Positions 17,345-25,677 of a stretch of 35,341 nt of DNA are shown here, piece after piece. The stretch is from the NCBI GenBank assembly GCA_009692555.1, contig SHYY01000045.1, forward strand, positions 1 to 35,341, read 5' to 3'. Within the stretch, counting starts at the first letter, position 1, and every line of letters starts with the position of its first letter. The notes beneath the pieces are model-generated. The model was not told the origin of the DNA, made no database searches, and was given only the letters and a program-made list of their open reading frames with translations. Made by a program: the position numbers and the translations under genes. The DNA is from Myxococcales bacterium. Lineage in GTDB: Bacteria > Myxococcota_A > Polyangia > Palsa-1104 > SHYY01.

Positions 17345-18358
17345 CTACTTGTGGTGCTCCAGCGTCACCCTGGCGGCGATCTTCGCGGCCTCCTCGGCGC
17401 TCTTGCCGAGGCGGATGTGGAGGATGAGGTTCATGTCGCGCGTCGCCTGCGGACCGCCCGGCTCGCACTTGAAGAAGTCGCCGTCCTTGCCCTTGATCAT
17501 CGCCACCGCGTACTCGCGGCAGGTCGGCCACCCGCACGCCTCGCAGTCGGTCTGCGCGAGCGCCTGGTTGTAGAGCACGTCCTCCAGGCCCCGGGCGTCG
17601 TTGGCGACCGGCTTGACCAGCGGCTCGAGCTCCTTGGCGCGTGCGAGGATCACGTCCTCTTTCACGAACTCCTGCGCGCCGCCCGACTTCTTCACCGCGC
17701 CGTTCTTCATCGCCCAGTCGCACGCCAGCGCGTTGTACTCCATCGCCTTGGCGCGCACCTCGCGGGCGATCTCCCCGCGCTTTCTCGTCGGACAGATTTC
17801 GCCCTTCTTCGGCTTGTAGGGCACCACGTAGTCGCCCGGGCGGATGTAGCGAAAGGTGAGCGTGTTGAAGTTCATCGTCGACGCCTCGAACTCGCGCGTC
17901 ATGCGGATGCACTTCGTGTCCTCCTCGTCGCCCGCGCCGTGCGAGTCGGTCGGGCAGGCCTCGACGCAGATGCCGCAGTACATGCACTTGCCCATGTCGA
18001 TATCGAAGCGGGTCATCGCGCGCGTGCCGTCGATCTTCTCGAGGTCGATCACGATCACGTTGATCGGGCAGTCGCGCTCGCACGCCTTGCAGGCGGTGCA
18101 GATGTCCATGTCGACTTCGAGGAAGCCGCGGTAGCGCTCGGGCAGCGAATCGACCACCGGGACCGCGGTGCGATCGGGGTACTCGACGGTGATGTGGTTC
18201 TGCCTGGCGCGGGTGAGCTCGGCGAAGGTGATCGCCATGCCCTCCATGATCGACTTCGCCGACGTGGCGATCGCGCCGAAGTAGCCTCGCTTGTCGGCCA
18301 GCCCGGTCGTCGCCTTCCCGCCTGTCACTCCGGCCTTGGGGCGCTGCTCGTCAGACAT
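17345..18358 (-). CDS. nuoI: NuoI ferredoxin subunit with C-terminal RnfB-like Fe-S extension
   Basis: NuoI carries clusters N6a and N6b in the peripheral arm. The two 4Fe-4S motifs are intact: [12 protein letters not shown] (C87, C90, C93, C97) and [12 protein letters not shown] (C125, C128, C131, C135). NuoI is normally 160-220 residues; this protein has 337. The added C-terminal half holds [13 protein letters not shown] then KCEPGG, i.e. C272-x2-C275-x4-C280-x17-C298. This closely resembles the 4Fe-4S domain of RnfB and related proteins (CGxCGxPxCxxYA...CxPGG). The extension could hold a third cluster on the cytoplasmic arm. The N-terminus also has about 25 extra residues. Start ATG 18358 is 9 bp after nuoH; the stop is 48 bp before nuoJ. 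Confidence 0.93.
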   Translation of the reverse strand: MSDEQRPKAGVTGGKATTGLADKRGYFGAIATSAKSIMEGMAITFAELTRARQNHITVEYPDRTAVPVVDSLPERYRGFLEVDMDICTACKACERDCPINVIVIDLEKIDGTRAMTRFDIDMGKCMYCGICVEACPTDSHGAGDEEDTKCIRMTREFEASTMNFNTLTFRYIRPGDYVVPYKPKKGEICPTRKRGEIAREVRAKAMEYNALACDWAMKNGAVKKSGGAQEFVKEDVILARAKELEPLVKPVANDARGLEDVLYNQALAQTDCEACGWPTCREYAVAMIKGKDGDFFKCEPGGPQATRDMNLILHIRLGKSAEEAAKIAARVTLEHHK

Positions 18359-18367
18359 GGTGAGACC

Positions 18368-20506
18368 TCACAGGAGCGGGTTTAACCGCAGCTCCTGATA
18401 GCGCGAACGGTTGTACTGGACCTTCTTGATGAAGATGTACGTGGGAGCGCAGCCACCGACGAGGAAGGTCACGATGCGGACCGCCATGTCGAGCCACGGC
18501 GGGAGCAGCCAGATGAACACCAGCGTGCCGATGAACAGCGCGAACGAGATCGGGATGAAGAACTTCCAGCACAGGTTCATCATCTGGTCGACGCGGAAGC
18601 GCGGCAGCGTCCACCGGATCCAGATGATCACAAAGACAATCGTCAGGATCTTGAACAGGAACACCAGGAAGCCGGCGAGCTGCAGCCACCCGCTCGCGTC
18701 CTGGCTCGCGAGGCTCACGCCCGGGATCCGCCAGCCGCCGAGAAAGAGCGTCCCAGCGACGGCGCCGATCACGAACAGGTTGACCCACTCGACGAGCGGG
18801 AAGAGCGAGAAGCGGAAGCCGGAGTACTCGGTGTTGTAGCCCGACACGAGCTCCGACTCGGCCTCGGGGAGATCGAACGGCGTCCGGTTTCCCTCGGCGA
18901 GCGCGGAGATGAAGTAGATGAAGAAGGCTATGAAGGTGAACGGGTTTCTGAAGATAAACCAGTTCCACGGCGCGCCACCCTGCGAGCCAACGATCGTCTC
19001 CGTCGAGAGCGAGCCCGCCAGCGCGGCGATCCCGAGCAGCGCCACCGACGCGGGCAGCTCGTAGCTGATGATCTGCGCCGCCGAGCGCATGCCGCCGAGC
19101 AGCGACCACTTCGAGTTCGACGACCAGCCGCCCATGATGATCGACACCACCATCAGCGACGTCACCGAGAGGATGAAGAGCAGGCCGATGTTGAGGTCGG
19201 CGACGATGAACCAGCCGGTGAAGGGCAGCACCATGAAGACCAGGAACAGTCCGATGAAGGCGAGGTAGGGCGAGGCCTTGAAGAGGTAGGGATCGGCCGC
19301 GGCGGGCACCAGATCCTCCTTCATGATCAGCTTCAGGCCGTCGGCCAGCCACTGTAGCCAGCCGTTCGGCCCGACCCGGTTCGGCCCGACGCGCGACTGC
19401 ATCCACGCCGAGATCTTGCGCTCCCAGACGACGATCAGGCCGCCGATCACCGGGACGGGGAGCGCGATCAGGGTCGCCGCCGCCGCCATGCAGAGGCCGA
19501 AGATCAACCAGATCGGGATCTCCGTCGGGCGACCGAAGCGCGGGAGCCCGATCGTCGCCGGCTTGCCGCCGCGCTGGACGCCGACCTGAAGGATGATCTC
19601 GCCGCCGCTCCCCTTCCACAGGCCGGCCATCTCGTCGGCGCTGGCCATCGCCTTGCCGTCGACGCTGACGATGAGGTCGCCGCGCGCGAGCCCCGCGGAG
19701 GCGGCGATCCCGTCGCTGACCGGCTCCTCCACGATCTCGTAATCGGCGATCACCTGGTCGCCGTCGTGATCGAGACGCGCGAACTCGCCTTCGGTCATGC
19801 CGCCCGGCTGACCGATGCGCGCCTCCGCGGCGGTGACCTTGCCATCGAGCGGCGGCGCGTCGAAGCGGGAGAAGAAGCCCTCGTGATCGAACTTCGTGAC
19901 CACGTCCTTGACCAGCAGCCCACCGGGAGCCGCCTCGACGGTGAGGCCGAGCCAGGTCCACAGGCCAGCGGCGCGCGATGCCCGGTCGGCCAGCTTCTGC
20001 GCCACCTTGTGCAGCGAGTGCGGAAAGAGGTCGACCTCGAACGGATTGGACGCCGCCGACTTGAATTCCTTTTTCTGACCCTCGACGGTCTGCTCGACGG
20101 TGATCCCGGTCTTGACGACGAGATGCCCGCCCTGGAGGGCGATCGCCCGCTCGAGCGCACGATCGGCATCAAACAGCACCCGGCTGCGCGCGACTGCCCG
20201 CCCGGGAACGGTCAGCGGGACCGCGCCCGACTTGATCTTGTCGAAGGTCACGGTGGTCGGCGCACCGACGGTGAACAGGTCTCCTGAAGCCTCGACGATC
20301 ACCTTGTCATCGCGCTCGATCTGGAGCGGCCGAAAGTCCCGGATCGCCGCATCCGGCGGCCCCCCTGAGCACGCCGCGAGGACTGCCAGCAGTAGTAAAC
20401 CCGACACCCGAGCCGCAAGCAGCGCGAGGCGAGAGGAGCGACGCGTACGACTGTACGCGAGCGACGAGCAACGAAGCGATGCACCGCGGATCGGGTGTCG
20501 GGTCAT
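18368..20506 (-). CDS. nuoH: NuoH fused to an N-terminal lipoprotein with EF-hand-like loops and PDZ domain
   Basis: Residues about 330-712 are a full NuoH (ND1) quinone-site subunit: [38 protein letters not shown], then [29 protein letters not shown]. Before it lies an extension of about 330 residues. A signal ends in lipobox LAAC (Cys46). A beta-rich region follows (about 50-200). Two EF-hand-like calcium loops come next (LDGKVTAAE near 220, and [12 protein letters not shown] at 246-257 with acidic positions 1, 3, 5 and 12). A PDZ domain spans about 262-320 ([22 protein letters not shown]). The NuoH N-terminus faces the periplasm in known complexes, so this topology works. The ATG overlaps the nuoD stop (ATGA). 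The leader contains a palindrome at 20443-20460. Confidence 0.92.
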   Translation of the reverse strand: MTRHPIRGASLRCSSLAYSRTRRSSRLALLAARVSGLLLLAVLAACSGGPPDAAIRDFRPLQIERDDKVIVEASGDLFTVGAPTTVTFDKIKSGAVPLTVPGRAVARSRVLFDADRALERAIALQGGHLVVKTGITVEQTVEGQKKEFKSAASNPFEVDLFPHSLHKVAQKLADRASRAAGLWTWLGLTVEAAPGGLLVKDVVTKFDHEGFFSRFDAPPLDGKVTAAEARIGQPGGMTEGEFARLDHDGDQVIADYEIVEEPVSDGIAASAGLARGDLIVSVDGKAMASADEMAGLWKGSGGEIILQVGVQRGGKPATIGLPRFGRPTEIPIWLIFGLCMAAAATLIALPVPVIGGLIVVWERKISAWMQSRVGPNRVGPNGWLQWLADGLKLIMKEDLVPAAADPYLFKASPYLAFIGLFLVFMVLPFTGWFIVADLNIGLLFILSVTSLMVVSIIMGGWSSNSKWSLLGGMRSAAQIISYELPASVALLGIAALAGSLSTETIVGSQGGAPWNWFIFRNPFTFIAFFIYFISALAEGNRTPFDLPEAESELVSGYNTEYSGFRFSLFPLVEWVNLFVIGAVAGTLFLGGWRIPGVSLASQDASGWLQLAGFLVFLFKILTIVFVIIWIRWTLPRFRVDQMMNLCWKFFIPISFALFIGTLVFIWLLPPWLDMAVRIVTFLVGGCAPTYIFIKKVQYNRSRYQELRLNPLL
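20443..20460. repeat. palindrome within the nuoH leader
   Basis: CGCGTAC (20443-20449), 4-nt loop, GTACGCG (20454-20460): a 7-bp perfect stem inside codons for the NuoH pre-signal region. Next to it, 20463-20478 repeats in inverted form a 16-mer found at 3101-3116. Resembles a REP-like dispersed sequence. Confidence 0.55.
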
Positions 20507-21639
20507 CGGTCGATCTCCGGAGCCACGATATCCAGGCTGGCGATCAGGGCGACGAGGTCGGCGACCATCAGGCCGCGCGACTTGTCCTGGATCACCTTCA
20601 TCGAGTTGAACGAGCCGGTGCGGAAGCGGGCCCGGTAGGCGTTGGCCGTGCCATCACCGACGACGTAGCAGCCCATGTCGCCGCGCGCCGCCTCGACCCG
20701 CGCGTAGGCGTCGCCCTTCGGCTTGAGCTTCTTCGGGTGGTTCCAGAAGTCCTTCTCGGTCTTCTCGATCTGATCGAACGCCTGGCGCAGGATCCGCACC
20801 GACTGCTTCCACTCCTCGATGCGCACGTAGTAGCGATCCCAGCAGTCACCGACGGTGCCCATCTCGCCCTTGCCGATCGGCACATCGAACTGGAACTTCC
20901 CGTAGACCGAGTACGGCGCATCGCGGCGGACATCGAAGTCGACGCCACTCGCGCGGAGGTTCGGCCCGACCATGCCGTAGCTGATCGCCTCCTCGCCGGT
21001 CACCACCGCGAGGTTCGCGAGGCGCTTGATGAACAGCTCGTTGAGACAGATCAGGCGGTTGTACTCGTCGATGATCGGCTCGAAGTGATCGAGCCAGCGG
21101 AGACACTTGTCGCGCCATCCGGTGGGCATGTCCCAGCCCACGCCACCGACGCGGTGGTAGTTGTAGGTGAGGCGCGCGCCGCAGATCATCTCCAGGAGAT
21201 CATTCACGTACTCGCGCTCGCGGAGGATGTACATGAAGGGCGTGGTGGCGCCGATGTCCATCGCCATCGCGCCGACGCCGATGGCGTGCGACGAGATCCG
21301 GTTCAGCTCGTCGGTGATGACGCGCAGATACTCGCCGCGCTCGGGGACCTTGATGTCGGCCAGCTTCTCGACGGCGGCCGCCCAGGCGTGATTGGCGGTC
21401 ATCGCGCAGACGTAGTCGACGCGGTCGGTGTAGGGCATGAAGCCCTCGTAGGTGCACTTCTCGGCGATCCCCTCGATCGAGCGGTGGAGGTACCCCACAT
21501 CGGGGATGGCGGTATGCATGATCTCGCCATCGGTCTTGATGATGAAGCGGATCACGCCGTGGGTGGAGGGGTGCTGCGGCCCCATGTTGAGGGTCATCTC
21601 CTCGCCCGAGGTCTCGTACGCGAAGATCACCTCACTCAT
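20503..21639 (-). CDS. nuoD: NADH-quinone oxidoreductase subunit D
   Basis: NuoD, the 49-kDa subunit, forms the quinone cavity with NuoB and NuoH. The 378-residue product shows the hallmark [16 protein letters not shown] near the N-terminus, [35 protein letters not shown], and [10 protein letters not shown]. It ends with the conserved [10 protein letters not shown]. The quinone-site histidine (PSTHG) and tyrosine (YTDRVDY) are present. It is slightly shorter than many NuoD proteins (about 400-420) but complete. The ATG lies within the end of nuoC (8-bp overlap), and its stop overlaps nuoH by 4 bp, so C-D-H are translationally coupled. It is not fused to NuoC. Confidence 0.96.
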   Translation of the reverse strand: MSEVIFAYETSGEEMTLNMGPQHPSTHGVIRFIIKTDGEIMHTAIPDVGYLHRSIEGIAEKCTYEGFMPYTDRVDYVCAMTANHAWAAAVEKLADIKVPERGEYLRVITDELNRISSHAIGVGAMAMDIGATTPFMYILREREYVNDLLEMICGARLTYNYHRVGGVGWDMPTGWRDKCLRWLDHFEPIIDEYNRLICLNELFIKRLANLAVVTGEEAISYGMVGPNLRASGVDFDVRRDAPYSVYGKFQFDVPIGKGEMGTVGDCWDRYYVRIEEWKQSVRILRQAFDQIEKTEKDFWNHPKKLKPKGDAYARVEAARGDMGCYVVGDGTANAYRARFRTGSFNSMKVIQDKSRGLMVADLVALIASLDIVAPEIDR

Positions 21640-22225
21640 CCGTCGTCTCCTGCTCGCCTTCGTCCCCGGCGCCGGGATGCATCGCCTTTTGCTTCTCTGC
21701 CGGCGTGGCCCTGTCGTAGACCACCAGGAGGTCGAGCGTCGACGGGCGCGAGGTCGGCATGTCGCGGTACATCGCCGCCTCCTTGTAGTCCTTGCGGAGC
21801 GGGTAGCCGACCCAGTCGTCGGGGAGCAGCACGCGCCGGAGATCGGGGTGGCCAAGGAAGCCGACGCCGAGCAGGTCGAACTGCTCGCGCTCGTTCCAGT
21901 CGGCCGCCATCCAGATGTCCGCCACCGACTGGATGGTGGGGTTGTCGCGCGGCAGATCGGCCTTCACCACGAAGGAGTGGCGGAGGGGGTAGGAGTAGAG
22001 GTGGTAGACCATCTGGAGGATGGATTTTTTCGGCCAATCGACGGCGGTGATGCACTGGCAAAAGTCGAACTGGAGCGCCGCGTCGTTGCGGAGGAGCACC
22101 GCGACGTCGTGCCAGCGCGCGGGCGCCACCATGCAGAAGGGATCGCGCGTTCCCAAGGCGGTGAAGGCGCTCACTGCGTCGCCCACCTCAGCCGTGAGGC
22201 GCGCGAAGATCTCGGCTGCTTCCAT
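21632..22225 (-). CDS. nuoC: NADH-quinone oxidoreductase subunit C
   Basis: NuoC is the 30-kDa peripheral-arm subunit. The 197-residue product contains [23 protein letters not shown], then [39 protein letters not shown], the family signature (ERExxDLxGixFxGHPDLRRxLLPxDWxGxPLRKDY). The charged tail has no clear domain. It begins with ATG 22225, only 5 bp after nuoA, so the place where nuoB normally lies is empty. It overlaps nuoD by 8 bp. Confidence 0.95.
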   Translation of the reverse strand: MEAAEIFARLTAEVGDAVSAFTALGTRDPFCMVAPARWHDVAVLLRNDAALQFDFCQCITAVDWPKKSILQMVYHLYSYPLRHSFVVKADLPRDNPTIQSVADIWMAADWNEREQFDLLGVGFLGHPDLRRVLLPDDWVGYPLRKDYKEAAMYRDMPTSRPSTLDLLVVYDRATPAEKQKAMHPGAGDEGEQETTDE

Positions 22226-22230
22226 GAACG

Positions 22231-22647
22231 CTAGTCCCTCCCCGAGCGGCGAGCGGCGGCGTCGGCGCGGGCGCGGCGGATCCACTCCAGGTCGCCGTGC
22301 TTCCAGACATAGGCGAGTCCGAGCACCAGGATGAGGATGAAGACCAAAAGCTCGAGGAAGGCGAAGCCCCCCTGGCCGAGCGCCACGAAGCGACGGAAGG
22401 CCACCGCGACCGGGTAGGTGAAGGCGACCTCGACGTCGAAGATGAGGAAGATCAGGGCGACGATGTAGAAGCGCGGGTTGAAGTTGAACCACGCCTGCTC
22501 GACCGGCTCCTCGCCGCACTCGTAGATCAGCGCCTTCTGCGACTCGGGGACGTTCGGCCGCAGCAGCCACCCCGCGAACAGCATGGTGAACGGCACCGCG
22601 ATGCCGATCCCGATGAAGAAGAGGATGTTGGCCAGCCCGAACTGCAT
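22231..22647 (-). CDS. nuoA: NADH-quinone oxidoreductase subunit A
   Basis: NuoA is a three-helix membrane subunit at the junction of the two arms. The 138-residue product has RPNVPESQKALIYECGEEPVEQAWFNFNPRFYIVALIFLIFDVEVAFTYPVAVAF, including the conserved Cys of the flexible loop (YECGEEP) and the acidic FDVE helix. The C-terminal tail is short and basic. It is the first gene of the nuo operon, with AGGAG 5 nt before the ATG and a TTGACG-17-TATACG promoter about 80 nt upstream. Confidence 0.95.
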   Translation of the reverse strand: MQFGLANILFFIGIGIAVPFTMLFAGWLLRPNVPESQKALIYECGEEPVEQAWFNFNPRFYIVALIFLIFDVEVAFTYPVAVAFRRFVALGQGGFAFLELLVFILILVLGLAYVWKHGDLEWIRRARADAAARRSGRD

Positions 22648-22728
22648 TCGCGCTCCTCGGAAGCCTGTGACCTACCGCCTTGAATTAATTAGAGAAAACG
22701 ATGATCTGGCGGTCGCGAGTCGAGATAG

Positions 22729-22757
22729 CGTATAGCCAATCGGCCCGGTAGCGTCAA
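22729..22757 (-). promoter_or_regulatory. sigma70-like promoter of the nuo operon
   Basis: On the minus strand: TTGACG (22757-22752), 17-nt spacer, TATACG (22734-22729). Predicted start near 22722, giving a leader of about 75 nt that contains an AT-rich TAATTAATT stretch before the nuoA ribosome site. Confidence 0.55.
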
Positions 22758-22781
22758 GGAAAATTCCCCTCCGCTGGCCCT

Positions 22782-22803
22782 CGGTAGCTCCGGCCGGCTA
22801 CCG
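22782..22803 (-). terminator. possible hairpin at the 3' end of the phosphoribosyltransferase gene
   Basis: CGGTAGC (22782-22788) pairs with GCTACCG (22797-22803) across the stop codon (7-bp stem, 8-nt loop). The only T-rich run follows about 20 nt later, so intrinsic termination is doubtful. Confidence 0.25.
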
Positions 22804-23274
22804 CTTGACGAACTTGCCGTCGATGAGCTGATCGCGCGCCCACGGGAAGCGCACCTTGCTCTGGACCTCGATGGCGAAGAGGTCGGGCCGGAAGCCGGGC
22901 TCGCGGCGCACCAGGGCGATGGTGGTGATCCGCTTGACGCCCACCGCGGACAGCTCGTGCTGGGCGATCTTGAAGGTCTCGCCCGACTGCGAGAGATCGT
23001 CGACCAGGGCGACGTGGAGCCCCTTCACGTCGGGCGGCGGGGGCACCACCACGCGCGTCGCGCCGCCCTGCTTCTTCAGGCGGATCGGGTAGTAGTCGAG
23101 GCCGAGGAGGAAGGAGAGCGTGCAGCCGACGATCGAGCCGCCGCGGGCGATCCCGACCACCCCGTCGGGCTTGAAGGGAGCGACGGCGAGCGCCAGCTGG
23201 TGCATCAGCGCGTCGAACTCGTCCCAGTCGATGAGCCGCCGCGCCTTGCTCGTCGTCGTCGCCGCCGGTGCCAT
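22798..23274 (-). CDS. purine-type phosphoribosyltransferase
   Basis: The 158-residue product is a type I phosphoribosyltransferase: a PRPP-binding loop VALVDDLSQSGET (about 88-100), the PPi loop GIARGGSIVG (about 41-50), and a short hood. It transfers ribose 5-phosphate from PRPP to a base, or is a regulatory relative. Close to xanthine/guanine phosphoribosyltransferase (Gpt-like) by layout, but substrate is uncertain. The ATG at 23274 is preferred over one 36 nt upstream because a TTGACA-16-TATGCT promoter ends 8 nt before it, implying a leaderless or nearly leaderless mRNA. It lies between aroE (50 bp upstream) and nuoA (150 bp downstream), all on the minus strand. Confidence 0.82.
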   Translation of the reverse strand: MAPAATTTSKARRLIDWDEFDALMHQLALAVAPFKPDGVVGIARGGSIVGCTLSFLLGLDYYPIRLKKQGGATRVVVPPPPDVKGLHVALVDDLSQSGETFKIAQHELSAVGVKRITTIALVRREPGFRPDLFAIEVQSKVRFPWARDQLIDGKFVKR

Positions 23275-23282
23275 GAGAAGCG

Positions 23283-23310
23283 AGCATAACCCCGCCGGAT
23301 CGGGTGTCAA
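23283..23310 (-). promoter_or_regulatory. strong sigma70-like promoter of the phosphoribosyltransferase gene
   Basis: Minus strand TTGACA (23310-23305), 16-nt spacer, TATGCT (23288-23283). The -10 ends 8 nt before the ATG at 23274. Confidence 0.6.
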
Positions 23311-23323
23311 TTTCGCGCGCCGG

Positions 23324-24130
23324 CTACATCGCGGCGTCGAGGGCGCGGCGCATCGCGTCGAGGGGCGCGGGTCGGGCGGTCCACGCCTCGAGGGAGCGGG
23401 CGCCCTGGTGGAGGAGCATCGCCGTTCCCGTCGCTGCGCGGAGGCCGCGGGCGTGGGCGGCGTCGGTGAGCGGCGTGGTGCGGCGGACGACGAGATCGAT
23501 CACCGTCGCATGATCGGGGAGGGGCGCGAGATCGAGCGCGGGGGCCCCGGGATCAAGGCCCCGGGGGGTGGCGTCGACGAGCAGATCGACCGCCTGGAGG
23601 AGCGCAGCGAGCGCGTCCGGATCCCACGGGAGGTGGGGCAGATCGGGGAGGCCGGGGAGACGCATGCGGCGGGGCGAGCGCGTTACCACCGTCGGTGCGG
23701 CACCGAGATCGAGCAGCGCGATGGCGACAGCGCGGGCCGCGCCTCCCGCGCCGAGGAGGGCCACCCGGGCGCCCTCCGCGACGACGCCGGTCTCGGCGAG
23801 CAGCATCCGGAAGCCGTGGAGATCGGTGTTGAGGCCGCGCGGCGGGCCGGAGCCGTCGAAGCAGAGGGTGTTGACTGCGCCGACGCGGGCCGCCTGTTCG
23901 TCGGGGCGGCAGAGCGCGAGGGCCGCCTCCTTGTGTGGAATCGTGACGTTCCAGCCCAGGGTGCCTTCGTCCGTGGCGGTGCGGAGGGCCTCGGCGAGCT
24001 GTTCAGGAGGGACGGCGAGGGCAAGGTACTCCCAGTCGAGACCGAGGGCGGCGAGCGCGGCGCCGTGCATCGCCGGCGAGAGGCTGTGCGCGATCGGCCA
24101 GCCGATCACGCCGAGCCGCCGCCGGGTCAT
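23324..24130 (-). CDS. aroE: shikimate dehydrogenase
   Basis: AroE reduces 3-dehydroshikimate to shikimate with NADPH in aromatic amino acid synthesis. The 268-residue product has the substrate-binding VIGWPIAHSLSPAMHGAAL (8-26), the catalytic lysine in NVTIPHKEAAL (K67), NTDLHGF (catalytic Asp) and the nucleotide loop GAGGAARAVAIALLDLG. After it comes VVTRSPRR, with basic residues favouring NADP, and the C-terminal QGARSLEAWT. Length is normal (270-290). The ATG overlaps the xseA stop by 4 bp (ATGA), so it is coupled to xseA. The reading frame stays open far upstream, but that part is a shadow of xseA. Confidence 0.93.
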   Translation of the reverse strand: MTRRRLGVIGWPIAHSLSPAMHGAALAALGLDWEYLALAVPPEQLAEALRTATDEGTLGWNVTIPHKEAALALCRPDEQAARVGAVNTLCFDGSGPPRGLNTDLHGFRMLLAETGVVAEGARVALLGAGGAARAVAIALLDLGAAPTVVTRSPRRMRLPGLPDLPHLPWDPDALAALLQAVDLLVDATPRGLDPGAPALDLAPLPDHATVIDLVVRRTTPLTDAAHARGLRAATGTAMLLHQGARSLEAWTARPAPLDAMRRALDAAM

Positions 24131-25677
24131 GGCTTGTCGCCGCCCTCCCCGGAGCCTGATCGACCCGGCGGAGGCGGCCCCACAGCGTCCCCTGGGTCCT
24201 CGGGGGCAGCGTCGATCGACTCGACACGGGCCGCAAGCGAGCCGCGAGCGAGGCGCACCGTCACGGAGTCGCCGGGCGCCACCTGGCCGGCGCGGACGAT
24301 CACCGCGCCGCCGGAGGAGCGCACGAGGCCGTAGCCGCGCTCCAGGACCTTGAGCGGCGAGAGCGCGTCGAGCTTGCCGCCTGCCTCCGCGAAGTCGCGC
24401 CGCCGCCGGGTGATCGTCTGCTGCATCGCAGCATCGAGGCGCTGCCGCAGCGTCGTCAGCGCCTTGCCGCCGCGGGCGATCCGATCGGGCAACGGGCGCT
24501 GAAGACGGCGCTGAAGCTCGACGAGCGCGGCACGATTCCGGGCCATCCGCGCGCGGGGGTGCAGGAGGCGCAGCCGGTCGTCGAGCGCACGGCGGGCGCG
24601 GCCCCGGGCGTCGATGCTGCGTTGCAGCGCAATGGTGGCGCGCTGCAGCTCGTGATCGAGCGTCTGGCGCGCACGGTCGAGCGCTTGGCGGCCGGCCCGC
24701 TCGAGACGCTGCGCGAGATCCTCCACCCGACGTACGAGATCGGCGTGCACCGGGACCACCAGCTCGGCGGCGTTCGAGGGTGTGGCGGCGCGGCAGTCGG
24801 CGACGAAGTCGGCGATCGTGAAGTCGACCTCGTGGCCGACGGCGGAGATCACCGGAACAGGGCAGGCGGCGATCGCCCGCGCCACGGCCTCGTCGTTGAA
24901 GGCCCACAGATCCTCGCTCGATCCGCCCCCGCGCCCGACGATGATCACGTCCACCTCCGGGTGGCGCGCGAGCGCCTGGAGGGCGCGCACGATATCGGCC
25001 GGGGCGGCCTCGCCCTGCACCAGGCACGGCGAGATCAGCAGGCGCACCGGCGCACGGTGGGTGGCGACCCGCACGATATCGTGCAGGGCGGCCCCGGTGC
25101 GCGAGGTGACGACGCCGATCACCCGCGGGAGGTAGGGCAGCTTGCGCTTGCGCCGCTCGTCGAACAGTCCCAAGGCGGCGAGCTTCTTCTTGCGCTGCTC
25201 GAAGGCGAGCTGGAGGGCGCCGAGCCCGACCGGCTCCACGAGGTCGACGTAGAGCTGGAACTTGCCGCTGGTCTCGTAGATCGAGAGCTTGCCGCGCGCG
25301 CGCACCTTCAACCCGTCGACGAGGCGGAACTTGAGCCGGGCGGCGGCGCGGCTGAAGAGCGCCGCGGGGAGCTGCGCCTCGGCGTCCTTCAGTGTGAAGT
25401 ACCAGTTGCCGTTGACCAGCTTGCAATTCGAGAGCTCGCCCTCGACCCATACGTCGGTGAAGCGCGACTCGAGGGCGCGCGAGGCGAGGCGAACCAGCTC
25501 GGCGACCTTGTAGGTGCGCGGGGTCTCGGGAACGGGAACGGCAGCGCTAACTTCCTTTACCGCGTCAGCGGAGTTCTCTCGGCGGGAGCCGAGGGCAACG
25601 GGAACGACCGCTTCGGGCGGCTTCGGCGGGCCGAACAGGCCGAAGGCAGTCTGCTCAGACTTCTTGTCGGAGGCCAT
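24127..25677 (-). CDS. xseA: exodeoxyribonuclease VII large subunit
   Basis: XseA is the catalytic large subunit of exonuclease VII, which degrades single-stranded DNA. The 516-residue product has an N-terminal OB-fold (about 55-155: YKVAELVRLASRALESRFTDVWVEGELSN, GNWYFTLKDAEAQLPAALFSR). The catalytic domain contains LPYLPRVIGVVTSRTGAALHDIV and the signature VDVIIVGRGGGSSEDLWAFNDE (about 262-283), then VISAVGHEVDFTIADFVADCRAATPSNAAE. A long basic helical region follows (about 325-430), then a small beta domain (LERGYGLVRSSGG). The first 50 residues are a low-complexity extension encoded in part by GGGAAC hexamers. The start overlaps the LeuB-like gene by 23 bp. No xseB is adjacent. Confidence 0.94.
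   Translation of the reverse strand: MASDKKSEQTAFGLFGPPKPPEAVVPVALGSRRENSADAVKEVSAAVPVPETPRTYKVAELVRLASRALESRFTDVWVEGELSNCKLVNGNWYFTLKDAEAQLPAALFSRAAARLKFRLVDGLKVRARGKLSIYETSGKFQLYVDLVEPVGLGALQLAFEQRKKKLAALGLFDERRKRKLPYLPRVIGVVTSRTGAALHDIVRVATHRAPVRLLISPCLVQGEAAPADIVRALQALARHPEVDVIIVGRGGGSSEDLWAFNDEAVARAIAACPVPVISAVGHEVDFTIADFVADCRAATPSNAAELVVPVHADLVRRVEDLAQRLERAGRQALDRARQTLDHELQRATIALQRSIDARGRARRALDDRLRLLHPRARMARNRAALVELQRRLQRPLPDRIARGGKALTTLRQRLDAAMQQTITRRRRDFAEAGGKLDALSPLKVLERGYGLVRSSGGAVIVRAGQVAPGDSVTVRLARGSLAARVESIDAAPEDPGDAVGPPPPGRSGSGEGGDKP

Noticed and set aside
23324..25450. An apparent 708-residue protein ending in AroE
   Set aside because: The frame upstream of 24130 is an out-of-frame reading of xseA; aroE has its own ATG overlapping the xseA stop.
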